Part shown: piece after piece, positions 1 to 11,400 of the stretch
Numbering within the stretch: the first letter of the stretch is position 1
Layout: each line of letters opens with the position of its first letter
NCBI GenBank assembly: GCA_032768795.1
Contig: CP136495.1
Coordinates: 312,501-376,500, forward strand
DNA: 64,000 nucleotides
Reading direction: 5' to 3'
From: Tremella fuciformis
Lineage: Eukaryota; Basidiomycota; Tremellomycetes; Tremellales; Tremellaceae
Notes under the pieces: generated by a model
What the model saw: only the letters and a program-made list of their open reading frames with translations
Database searches by the model: none
What the model was told of the DNA's origin: nothing
Position numbers and translations under genes: made by a program

Positions 1-188
1 GTGTTAACATGTATCGCCGCTGCCACATTCGTTCCTCGAAGGAAGGGATGGACGAGTTCGTCGATCTGAATTTCATTCTGATGTTGTAAATCTCTCAGAC
101 GTTGTTCGAGTTGTCAGCCGTTCCAGGATGCCGGATCCCGTAACTCCCTTTCTTGTGTCAAGGGGAGTGAGCAGGCGTTCGGCCGCCA

Positions 189-365
189 GTTACGCCATTC
201 GTAACAACCTTTCCGGAATACGCGCCCACCTTGTCTTGAGGCAGCAGGTTCTCCTCCCCTGGGCGTGACGAAAAGCGTAGCAGCGAAGTCGAGGGTTTCG
301 TCCTGACCCGTTCATCCCCAGACTGTGTCTCGTCTCCCTCCCACCATCGTCACGGGAAGCGTAAC
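189..365. repeat. GTYACG-N5-CGTRAC palindromes, cluster 1
   Basis: Three copies of the dispersed 17-bp dyad: 189-205 (perfect arms GTTACG/CGTAAC), 265-281 (degenerate, GTGACG/CGTAGC) and 349-365 (GTCACG/CGTAAC). All have a spacer of exactly 5 nt. They lie just upstream of an acceptor-like CAG at 378-380, so they probably sit in an intron or the 5' region of the first helicase gene. Confidence 0.8.
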
Positions 366-380
366 ATTGCTGAGTCGCAG

Positions 381-3300
381 CGGAAGGCAAAAGCAAAGCC
401 GTCAGCGACGGCCAAAAAGCGAAAAACGCCAAATGTAGCGGATGCACGAAGTGCTCCAGCCACTACGAGTGAAGCGCCCCAGGTCACAAGGGACGATGAG
501 CAATCTTCCCTCTCCAGGTGAGCACCATACGAGGTTGGGGCCCGCGCTTACATGCGAAGCGCCCCACCGGAGGATGATCCCGTACTGGGCCCGGGGCCGA
601 GCCAGACCGTAGTGCCAACCTCCACTGCGGCCACTAAACGGTCCAGCCCTCCGCCCACGTCCGAGAGAGCTAGGGAGTCGACGACCCCCGAGGTGAGTCG
701 AGAGTGTTTCTTGCTCTTGCTGAAGCCTTAGAGTCCTTCACCCCTCGAATCGATGGCCCGGCCTATCCAACGGGAGTCACCCCCCGCCAAGTCCACTAGA
801 AGGCTCGCCAAAGGCAAAGGCAGAGCAAAAGCCCGGACACCAACTCCCTCCGGCACCGAGAGCGACAGCACCGCCCGGTCGGATGATGAAGATCAAACCG
901 AGCTGGTAGGCTGACACACAAACAGAGAAACAACGCTTATGTGGAAGATGAAAGCCATGGTCGCTTCAAAGCATATGGAGCCGATCGCAAGTTCGGGTGC
1001 AGGTCCAAGCGGTCCGAGGTCGCCTGATGTATGTTGCACTCTCTCCCCCTCGCACGTTACGAACGGCGTACCAGAGCTGATTGACAGGCGGATGAGGACA
1101 TGGAACCCCCGGTCAGCGGCGACGAAGAAGGGGATACGGAGGGCCCAAAGACCACCGCCAAAACGAAGAAGGGCAGGACGGCCAAGACTGGCGCCAACGA
1201 AGCTGAACTTGCCCGCAAGGCTCGCGAAGCAGAAGACAGCCGACGAAAGATCCTGTACCAACATGCCAAAGGCGGGCCTGCGGGAGTCGAAATTGATCGC
1301 CGAAAAGTCAAAGTCGTGTCTCTACCATGGAGCGCGTCTGCTCCGCGCGCTGTAAAGAGCGCCAGCGCCGTCAAACCCGAACCACGGCGAGAGCGAGGTG
1401 GTCCCAATATGGCACGGCCCCATACGTTACCCGACGAATGGTTCATCCACTCCGAAGGAAACAGTCACCCTTACGCGGAGGCCCTCGTTGGAATCCCGTT
1501 TGATCTCTGGTGCTGTCAACCGTTTTGGGATATGGTGGAGGAATGGACGCCGCGATTGAAAACAAACTGTTTCCCCACCCGCGCCCAATTCGACACCCTC
1601 ATCAGTAGCCTCGAAACAGCATATCCGCATTTTCTATCTGAGGCAAGAAACCGGGCTCGGCGACGCGGACAATTGGACGGTTCACGCTTCCAGGTCCAGA
1701 CATTCGTTGGACGGCGCAAAACGGCCGCTGAGGAGGACCCCGATCAGTCTGAGCCCGAGGAAACATTGCCTGGTCAGCGAGGCGTGGCAGAGTGGCGCAT
1801 GAGGGGCAAACCTTGGTTCACCCCCTATCGGAAGCGGTACGCGCGGTATCCGGTGCCCTCGATGGATCTTCCTAAGCGCCGAGCGGCAGATACAGCCAGC
1901 AACGATGACGACGGCGATGGCGCCCTGACCGATTCCGACGTCTTCGAAGAGTCAGACGCCGAGTTCGGCGTTGGGGACCGGGAGATACCGCCGTGGGAAT
2001 GCCAAATGCTCCTGAGATGGATGCCCTGGTTCATCGAAGTAGTGGGGGCCTTCATTTACGATCAAGCCTTCGAGGCTCAGCTTGCTGCGAAGGCCGTCCG
2101 TTTCGACAAGCGCAAAACTCAGACCCGCTACGTCTGGGATCATGCAAATCAGAAGGTGGTCACGAAGAAGACGGAACGGGCGACCAGCGCAGGCGCTCCC
2201 AACTATCCACCCTCATGGACCGAAGAGAGCTTTCTCAAGAGAGTCGCCTCTGGTCTATTCGGCGAGTGGGCTGTGGATGAGCAGAGCGGAGGCATGCCCG
2301 ATTGGGCCATGGGCCCGCCGACTGGCCAACGAGCTGTTCCAAAACGACAGATGTCGCCTCATGCGTCCAAACCGTCTGCGCCCGGCCAACCGACGGACAA
2401 TTCTCAGTACCCAGACACGGACGAGGATGACGATCTGCTTGTCATTCCCGATGATCCAGCCGATGATCCTCATCTTGGTCACAGGCGAGCTCGTTACTCT
2501 AAGCAAGTGCGTGAGGTCATCAGCAACCTCGTTGGCAACCAGCAACGTAAAGAGCGAAGACCTTATGAGGCTATCTTGCAAAAGGACGTCGAGATGCACG
2601 CAAAGTGGCATCCGATCGTCCTCAAACAAAACAAAAAACAGTTGAGTTTGGCCGACAGCATTCCCCACATTCAGCCCTTCTTCCAAGATCTCCAGATCTA
2701 CCACAACCTCACGAGGTATCACCCGATGTGGGTGAAGGGTTTGGAGCAGGTCTTCCTTAAATCCGCATTGAAATGCGCAGCTTTGAGCCCCGCGGACTTA
2801 CGACAACATGCGATCACACTCAGCGCGGCAGAAATCGAAGAGATACGTCATCAACACGAGATGTTCGTCGCCAACTTAGATCAAGAAGACGCCGAGGGCC
2901 GAACGGCCGCTGAACAACGTAGAGTCAGAGCGGAGTATGTGGATTCACCCGAGGATGCCTACAGCCCGCCTCCCGAAGTCGCCAAGATGCTGGACCGAGA
3001 TTATGGGGTTGAGCCCTTCGCCGCAATGGATCCAATCGACCTCATTGCCTACCTAGGGTTTGAGCAGGTGCAAGATCCAAACAGTTGGAACGCAGCCGTC
3101 AGCGCTAAGATCGGCGAAGAGGGGCAGGACAGTTCGAAATATCCTCATTTGTGGGTGAAGGCCATAATCAAGAGTGAAGCTAAAGTGCGAAGGTGTAAAC
3201 GGGACGACAATGGTGATCTGATCCTCCATAACGGGGAGCCAATCTTCCTCAACCAGAGTGCTCACGAGGCGAGAGAGAAAATCACCTGGCCATTCTTGGC

Positions 3301-6300
3301 GCAGTTCTTTCCTCAGCCTCTCAACGAAAAGGCATGGGAGAAGCTCTGCCAAAACGCAAAGGGCAAGATACCTCAACCCGACGACACCACGCACAATCGC
3401 ATTGTTCCAAAATGGCATCAAATTGTCTGCGTCGCGTCCATACTCTCTCGCGGCTTTTGTGCGAACTCGTGGACTGAGCCTTCGTTCGCGACACTTCTCG
3501 CCGATGACGTCGGTTTCGGCAAGACTTGGATTCCGTTCATGCTGATTGGCGCCCTACGTTACTACCGAGAGCAGCGCGCCAAGGATCCAGCTTTCAATCC
3601 GCCCGTATTCGATGCGAACAAGACTCTGTGGAAGAAAGTTGATGCCGAGTAAGTTTCACTTTTTGTCGCGTTACGCGGGTCGTGACTCCCGTGGGAAGGG
3701 GGAGGTCAGTCAGGAAACCTCTGGGTTACGGGAAGCGTAACAAGTGGAGCGCGCCGAGTCATATACTCTGCTCTTCCTCTGGGAGTTACGGGAAGCGTAA
3801 CAAGCGGAGTGCGCGGAAACGCAAACTCTGCTCTTCCTCTGGGAGTTACGGGAAGCGTAACAAGCGATTTCCATCGGGAAGCAGAGGCGGTTGCGCATCT
3901 CATAGCTCCATTCTTCACGTCTGATCGCCGAACGGCATTTCCCCGCGTCGTGCCCTCCCCCTGGCCGTCACGGACACCGTAACCTGCCTGTAGTCCGGTC
4001 TCGGATCCCTAGAAACTCCTATCGCGGACTGACCAGTGCTGACGGACAGGATACCTTCTTCACCGCCAACCGCGAGTTCGCAGTGGGTTGGGGATACTAG
4101 ACTTGGTATTTTCGGCCAATCTTTTGGTCGCATTCATCTCTTGCTGTCCAACAAGTCCATTTACTCCGGACATGTAAGAGAAGCCGAAAACCTCACACGG
4201 GCGCCCATAATCTTCATGGACTACGTGAAAAAGGTCACCCGCTCGAATCCTAGCTCCCGTCAAGACTTTTGGCGGGCGGTTAGGGAAGCTTCGGCGGCTT
4301 CGAACCAGGACGTGATTGTGATCTCCACGTACGGACATCTACTGGTCGACGCCGCAGCGTGTCCCAGCAACGCGCGCACCGACAGAGGTTTTGCCCAGTA
4401 CTCGCTGTTCGATCCCGGCGTCCGATTCACTACAGTATTTGTCGATGAAATCGCGGAGATGCGGGTGCCAACCAGTAGAGTGCACTTGGCGGTCCGCAGA
4501 ATTGCCGAGCGCTCGGGATACATCATCGGTGCCACGGCCACCCCGATATACACATCGGCCATGGATATTATTAACATTGGTCGCTGCATGGGGATGGTGC
4601 CGGTTGTGAGGAGAGACCATGTCACGCCTATCGAGCTCAAAACGAACGCGTCCAACGGGGCCTTGCCTGACCAGCCCTACTCTGGCAATACGGACACCAC
4701 CGAGCTCACCGACGCGATGAAACGACTGGTCACGAAATTCAACGAGCTGGATGCAGCGGGCCGCCGACTTCGTGCCCGTCTCGCTGGTGCCGCCCGAAAG
4801 GGCAAGAAGAAGGATACTACGAACCCCGAAGACGAGCGAACGGCCATGATAGATCGCAATCTGGTCCAGCTTGCCAAAAAGCATGATACGCTCGCCGACG
4901 ATACGCCCGTTGGGCTCGAGGGTGACCTCAAGAAAGATTGGGAGGCTCATATAGGCAAGGTCGAGCAAGAACTGTTGAAGCCCCTACGAGCCATTTTCGC
5001 CAACCACATTGTGCGAAGGTCGACGCACTCAGTCGACTACTGTGGCCGCAAGTGTTCGACGGTGAAGCCTGTCACGCCACAGGAGATCTGGGTAGATTTG
5101 GAGGGGGCCGAAAAAGAGGCATACGAGGCCTTTGAATCTCAGCTTGATGCTCGGGACAAACAATTCGACTCGAAGCTGAGACGATTCCTGCGCGAGCCCA
5201 ACGCTGTGGTCACAGGTTTCTGGGACCCTCAGAAACCTACTCCGGCGGCCCTGGCAACAGCTATCGACATGGTTCGCAACTTCCTCAATGAGGACCAGCC
5301 TTTGGCTGCCCAAACTCGTCGCAAGATTGTGATCCACACCCAGTGGACGTCCTTGGTCCCCTTCTTCCAAGCTCATTTCGCCAAAGCGGGAATCCCAACA
5401 TGCGCCATGACCGGTCAAGACACCGAGACCGAACGCGCCCATATCATTCGTGATTTCCAACGCGATGATGATATGGTTCCGGATCATTTGCTCGAGCTGG
5501 GCACAGGCAGTTTTGACGACATCATAGGGGACGACGCTGGCGCGAGGGTGCTGTTCATCTCCAACATCGGCCTCACCGGTATCACTTTGCACAGGGCCTC
5601 TATCATCATTCTGCTCGATCCTTCCTGGTCGTACGCAGACGTGCAGCAGGTGATCGGTCGAGTGAACCGAATGAACCAGACTCGCGAAGTCTTCGCCTAT
5701 GCCGTGTACATCAGAGGCACGTGCGAGGAGAAGATGTATCGGCTTGCTGGATCCAAGCGGGAGTCAGCCAATTTCCTATTGGGTGATCGCCGGCCCGACG
5801 ACGCCGCAGCGACACACATGGCCGATGTATCCGAGGCTCAGACTCCGGACCGCGACATAAGGGAGGCGCGGCGGGAGAGACTGGTACGAGAGGAGACAGC
5901 CGGGGAGATTGCTTTCGTCACCCATTACCAACCTTTCGTGACCACCGATCCGTACCTCGTCGAGGACGACCGGGAAACACCAGAGCCGAGCGAGAAGGTC
6001 TCGAAAAAGGGACGCGGGACAAAGCGAACCAAGGAGGCGACTGCTGAGCCCCTCAGGCACGCAGCCCTTTCTGGCTATGATCAGAGCGACGAGAAAGACC
6101 GATCGACAATTGTGAACATGTGTCAGGTCTGGTGCCCCCCCAAACCATCTTCTCCGCCCACCGATATGGCGTCTCTAGACCTGTCGGTGCGGTACTATCG
6201 CTTCTGCCGCATCAAGATTGTCTGTGACACCCCCCTCGTGCCGGGTTCGGACGACGACTCTAAGTGGACTCTCGTCCGTGGTCGGACCCTGTTGTGTAGG

Positions 6301-7326
6301 CTGTTCAGAGGTGAGAAGTGGTCTTATTCTCTTCAGCTCCTCGTTGACTTTCAGCCCAAGACCCGATCGTCTGCGATCTATTCCCCCAGCTCATTGACTT
6401 GATCGTTCCAGCGTCGATCGGTGTGCCGACCAGCTCCTCCGTCCGGTGGCCACTGCTCAAGTTACTTCTCCAAAGGATCCCGAATCCCCGAGGCTTCCAC
6501 CTGGACGACCCGATGTCATATGTTGACGAGAGCGAGCTCCTCTCGCGCCCCGATCAAGGCATCAACACTCACCTCGACCGCTTCTTCCCGTCAGCACGTC
6601 GACCCCAGGAGCAGAGGCATGTGCGGATGTTGTTGTATCTTTACAACTCGCTGGGAAGCATTTCACCTTCCGTTACGACCTGCGTAACTCTCGCGGGAGA
6701 CGACGACATTGCGCTGCTTCAGCTCGCGGAGGACCGAGCCAATCATGTTCGCCGGCTCCTGTTCAGGCTCGCTGGTTTGGATCCTGCAAACGCGGTGTCC
6801 GAGGGTGAGCTTACCATTTGGTGGGCATTTGTCTCCGCCATTGCGTGTAGGTTTCCCCAACAGAGGTGAGAGATTAAGACTCACGTCATCAGATTGCGAT
6901 GCCTACATCCCTCACACAGACCGCCTCGCTCCCGATCATTGGCTCCATCAGGCCACTCAGCTGGCGGGTCTGTGCGATTTTGAAGGTGCGATGACGCAAG
7001 CAGTCTACAAGGCAAATGAGGTCGATTTGAAGCGTCTACGGCAAGTCCACAAGAAGTGTAAGGGGTGGAACCTCGGTCGCGACCCCTGGCGAGATCTCGA
7101 CGCGACCAAGCTCGACTTGACTCATGGTGAATGGGACAGACTTGAGTGGCTTTCTCGAGAGTGGGACCCGACGAACCTGGACCTGAAACCATGCAAGCTG
7201 GCGATAGATAACGGGATATTCCGACAGACAGCCCATGATGCGAATATTCCCAAGACCGCGAAGAAGAAATCGGGCGGCAAATCCAAGGTGACTCCGAAGG
7301 CGAAAAGTGGAGCAAAGCAAGGTTAG
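381..7326 (+). CDS. Giant SNF2-like helicase, paralog 1 (5' end open)
   Basis: Inferred exons are 381-517, 560-692, 732-905, 1088-3648, 4050-6310, 6355-6846 and 6893-7326. All phases agree, giving about 2,063 residues; the true start may lie left of 381. Residues 1-250 are charged and low in complexity. Helicase motif I (GFGKT) is near residue 957, motif II is DEIA (near 1132) instead of DEAH, and a GATATP motif III is near 1162. The C-terminal helicase half includes the arginine-finger block QVIGRVNRMNQ near 1535. This identifies an SF2/SNF2-type DNA-dependent ATPase, presumably nuclear and chromatin- or DNA-translocating. The N-terminal 900 residues and C-terminal 400 residues match only the neighbouring paralog. 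The 401-nt intron between motifs I and II is far longer than the other introns, mostly about 40 nt, and is filled with palindromic repeats. The subfamily cannot be assigned from sequence alone. Confidence 0.82.
3649..4049 (+). other. Long palindrome-rich intron of helicase paralog 1
   Basis: The donor GTAAGT follows GCCGA, and the acceptor GACAG precedes the exon that starts at 4050; a CTGAC branch-like site lies just before the acceptor. Phase 2 matches the intron at the same place in paralog 2. It is about 400 nt, roughly ten times the length of most other introns of the gene. Confidence 0.75.
3670..3983. repeat. Five palindromes in an intron, three in a 60-bp tandem array
   Basis: Palindromes lie at 3670-3686 (GTTACG/CGTGAC), 3725-3741, 3785-3801 and 3845-3861 (all perfect, spacer GGAAG) and 3967-3983 (GTCACG/CGTAAC). 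The three central copies are exactly 60 bp apart, and the DNA between them is conserved (shared CTCTGCTCTTCCTCTGG), so this part is a 60-bp tandem repeat of about three units. Confidence 0.9.
6672..6688. repeat. GTTACG-N5-CGTAAC palindrome inside an exon
   Basis: A perfect copy with spacer ACCTG inside the coding sequence of helicase paralog 1, read as the residues VTTCVT. Paralog 2 lacks it and is about six residues shorter across the interval, so the dyad may have arrived as a small in-frame insertion. Confidence 0.8.
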
Positions 7327-7517
7327 ACGTTGTGAAAATATCACGTGTGACATGTGACCCGTACATCTGATGAGCTATGCATTCGAGTTCCGCGATCCCG
7401 TTCGACGTTTTCCATTCTTCTGCCACGGTCGAGCCGTAGACCCGGAGATCTCCTTCGCCTGTCCAAGAACCCAAATGGCGTTCCTCTTATACTGTGACTT
7501 GAACAACGCAGCAGGAT

Positions 7518-7950
7518 GTTACGGCGGGCGTAACTGGTTTTCGCACGGAGCATTGACGTCATCAGGGTTTTCGGTAACGCCGCAAACGCCGCGGTATCTT
7601 CCCAACACGCAGCAGAATATAAAGGCTGGATGGAATCTTCAATTTTGCCTCTCTTCCACCTAGTCCGTCTTCTCACTTTTTTTCTGACTGCATGACTGTT
7701 AGGAAAGGCGGATAGAACAAGGTCAGTCGTCACGGTTCCCGTTACACCTCGCTTTTATTGCTCTACTGTGGGGGGGAAAGGGGGGTGGGGTCGTTACGGC
7801 AGGCGTAACCAGGTCCCAGTCGCCGTGCGTCGCATCAGCACTGAGATTCCCGGCCTGGCCCTGACAGTCTAAGATAGGAAGGGGTGGAGCGGGTGGGAGG
7901 TCCGACTGTCTGGCGGTCTCCCGCTCCACGGTCGTCACGGGAGGCGTAAC
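7518..7950. repeat. GTYACG-N5-CGTRAC palindromes, intergenic cluster
   Basis: Four copies: 7518-7534 (perfect, spacer GCGGG), 7729-7745 (GTCACG/CGTTAC), 7793-7809 (perfect, spacer GCAGG) and 7934-7950 (GTCACG/CGTAAC). They lie upstream of helicase paralog 2, on both sides of a CRE-like and TATA-like element. Confidence 0.85.
7554..7624 (+). promoter_or_regulatory. Possible promoter: CRE-like site plus TATA box
   Basis: A perfect TGACGTCA octamer (7554-7561) is followed 56 bp later by TATAAAG (7618-7624) and then a pyrimidine-rich stretch. It could drive helicase paralog 2, but the distance to 8416 is large, so an untranslated or short coding first exon would be needed. Motif evidence only. 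Confidence 0.3.
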
Positions 7951-8415
7951 ATTATGCATGAGTGGGCTTTTGCGCCCAGGCCAAACTTTTAGGGGTTGAA
8001 TTAAGATTGCCGGGACTCTTCGAATTTACTCTCGCTGACTCCAAGTGAGGACTCCCGCAGTACAATATTTCCGAGCAGGCAATAGCATCGCTACGCTCGG
8101 GCAATGTCGGCCAATGATGACTCTGGAACTTCCAGCATGATGCACACAGTAGGCCAAAATGTCTCTCACCAGGACATGCCAACAGCAGGACGCCGCGATG
8201 GTCGAGTCAACTGATCCACACCCGGACGACACAGAAGCGGCCTCCCGAGACCAATATGAGGATCCAGGGCTTATCACGAATTATCGGCCATCTGACAGCG
8301 CCTTCCTCAGGACCATTGTGCATCAGGTGAGGCATCTCTGCCTGTCCCTCCGTTCTTAAGTAACAATAAGGGCTCCGACATCGTCATCCGAAACGGTCTT
8401 ACATCGGTCGAGGAA

Positions 8416-11400
8416 ATGTCAGAATCTCTGACATCAAATGAAAATAATAACGACCATGTCAACACCGCAGAGAGTCTCAGCCCTGTACCGCGGGCACACC
8501 GAATCAGGCTGGAAGCCGAGTTCTATCGAACAGCCCAGGCAAGGATCCGACAACTCGTTGATCAGCGTCAGCCTTCCGTGTCTTCTATACCGATTGGCGA
8601 TTTTCTTCCCACCAAACCCAAGATCAAGCTGCTACCATTCAGTGATAAGGCTCCCAACGTGCTCAAACCGTCGATTGGCAGAGAGCGAAAGTCTCCTCCC
8701 AAGCCGGAGAGCATGCTACCTCATCAGCTTGGCGATGAGTGGTTCGTTCACTCGGAGAGCAATTCCCATCCCGCTGCTGGAGCCTTCATGAGACTTCCAT
8801 TCGACTTGTGGCAGTGCACGCCCTTCTGGTCCCTGTTTAGCGAATACTCTGTGCGCTTGCGAGATCATGTCCTGGTTACTCGAGAAGAATTCGACCAAAC
8901 CTTGTCCGCGTTGCCAGAGTTGTCGCGGCGTTTCCAGGCAGAGGCGATTTCACGCGCTAGGCGTCGAGGACAGACGGACAATGGTCTCTATCAGGCAGAA
9001 GCCTTTCGGGCTGCAAACCTGGCAGACGACGATACTGAAGACGAGGAGGCGATGCCTGCGAATGCCCATTCGGCATCTTGGACACGGAAAGGTGCGGTAT
9101 GGCTGGAGGAATGGGACCCGAGGTATGCAATGTGGCCGGCACCCTCTGACATGGACGATAGCGAGACCTGCGATGACGAGGACGAAGATCCGACCGACCA
9201 CATCGAATATGGAGTAGATGATCGCAGCCGTCCTCCCTGGATCAACCAGCTCCTGACTCGATGGCTACGTTGGTTCACCGACACATGCGGCTTGGTGCTG
9301 TACGACGAAGCCTTTGAGTGCCAGCTCGCTGCCAGGTCGGTCCCTTACGAGAAGCGGTGTCATCAAAATTGGTGGAGCTGGAGAGGGGAGGGTCGATTGG
9401 GCGAAGTGATCGCGAGGTCATCCCTCCAGCCGCAACCGCCAGTGCCCCCGAAAAAGCAGGACAACCCTCAAAACACCCCCCCCTCCTGGCTAGAACCGGA
9501 TTTACTGCTTCGCGTAGGCAAGAGCCTATTTGGCGAATGGGCGGTGGTCGAAAACAGTGCTGGAAACCTGGAATGGGCATCATATCCACCTAACGCTTCG
9601 GAGGGCTGGAGACAGAGCATGAGCAGACAAGAGCGATACCAGAATAATATCCGGGCCTTTGTACGTACGCACGCCAGCAACTTCCAGCGCAACGAAAAAA
9701 GAGCGTACGAGGCGATTCTTCAGGCGGATGTGGCATTCAAAGCAGAGTGGGGACGGATGAAGGACCAAATGAACGCATACAAAAAGAACAGCCAAATTCC
9801 TGCCGTATTCGTGGTGGAGAACCTCAACTCGTTTCTCACCGCATTGAGAGCATATGGTTCGCTCACGACGTCTCTGCCGCTGTGGGCGACAATTGTCGAA
9901 AAAGCACTGTTAAAGAGAGCCTACAATTTGTCCATACTCTCGCCGGAACAGCTACTTGCGATGGGCGTGGCGATCTCTCCCGACGAGCTGAGCGAGATTA
10001 TCAAGGAGCACCGCATTCATACGGCCGAGACCAATCACGAGGCGGACCACCAAGGTCCACGGATGGACAGGGTCGAAAATCCCATCGTAGCAGACTCTGA
10101 GGAGTATGACCCTCCACCGGAAATTGAAGCAATGCTCAACTCCGACTACGGAGTTACTCCGTTCGCAACATGGGACCCGGTCGAGCTGATACAGTACCTC
10201 GGTTTCGAAAGCATACAGAACCCTCAAACGTGGCCGACAGCCGTGGCCACCGACAAGGGCAGGGCACACCTCACAGTCAAGGAAGGTGGGACAGACAAGT
10301 TGGCTGGCGGGAAGAAAGTCTATGTCGATCCCCAAGCTCACGCCCTGCGACACAACGTCATCTGGCCGTACATAAAGCGCTTCTCGAACGTGAAAGCACC
10401 GGAATTGTGGGAGGAGGCTATCAAGAGTGCCAAACATGGTACGAGACCAGAGCCGACGGAAAAAACGCATGAACAGGTCCAGCCCAAATGGCATCAAATG
10501 GTGGCTGTGGCTTCCATTCTATCCCGAGGATACTGTGATAACGCTTGGACCGAGCCCTCATTTGCCACTTTGATTGCCGATGAGGTCGGCTTTGGCAAGA
10601 CATGGATTCCTTTCATGCTGGCTGGGGCGTTGCGATATCACCGCGAGCATTCCCAGGCGGATGGCAGTTTCAGGCCCCCGGTTTTTGATCCGAACAAGAC
10701 AGAATGGAAGGTGGCAGAACCCAAGTGAGTACTCGTTATGACAACCTCGTGCTCCATGTGAGGTTACGGATGTCGTAACTTACGCGGGGGAGATCCATGG
10801 CACCGATGGGTGCAGTCACCCCGAGAACTCCATGTTGCCCTGCCACTCCCCTCCCCTAACGTTACGGAGTGCGTAACGGGCACGAAGTGACGATTGACTC
10901 TGGAGCTCGCTCTCTCCCTCCCTCGAAGTTACGGACAGCGTGACGTGAGTTGTACGTGGCTAACGTCAGTCCGGAGCGCCCGAGGACAGTTCCCTCATGG
11001 ATCGGAGAACGGCGCTTAGGAACCTTTGCGGGTCGTGGGCGTTTACATCTGATGCTATCCAATCGTTCGATCTACTCGGGACACCTCAGAGAGTGTGAAC
11101 TCTTGGCAACTGCCCAAGCCTTCAGAATCCACGATTACGTCGCCATCACGCGAAACGATCGTACTTCGCGGACAAAGTTCTGGCAAGAGGTCCGGACCTC
11201 TTTGTCGCAAGGCTTCGAAGTTGTAGTTTTGGCGACTTATGGACGGCTTGAGCTCGATGCAAAACAGGCCCCTTCCGACCCGGAGTATAGCTCGTCATAT
11301 GCCACCAACTCCCTTTTCGATCGAGACCTTCGATACGCTACCGTCTTTGTGGACGAGATTGCCGAAATGCGCAACCCGCGCACACGTGTCCACTTTGCGG

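Larger units (their letters stand above)
7327..8415. other. Intergenic region between the two helicase paralogs
   Basis: About 1.1 kb without a convincing complete gene. It holds four palindromes and a promoter-like stretch. A possible short upstream exon of paralog 2 begins at the ATG at 8159 (open to 8326), but I could not find a phase-compatible splice to the main exon. Confidence 0.6.

Noticed and set aside
1..180. A first exon of helicase paralog 1 starting at the ATG near position 10
   Set aside because: The frame stops within 30 codons, and no donor with matching phase could be identified; left unassigned.
3725..3904. CRISPR-like array (three equally spaced palindromic repeats)
   Set aside because: Only three units, the intervening DNA is itself repeated, and the copies lie in a eukaryotic intron. 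It is a tandem repeat.
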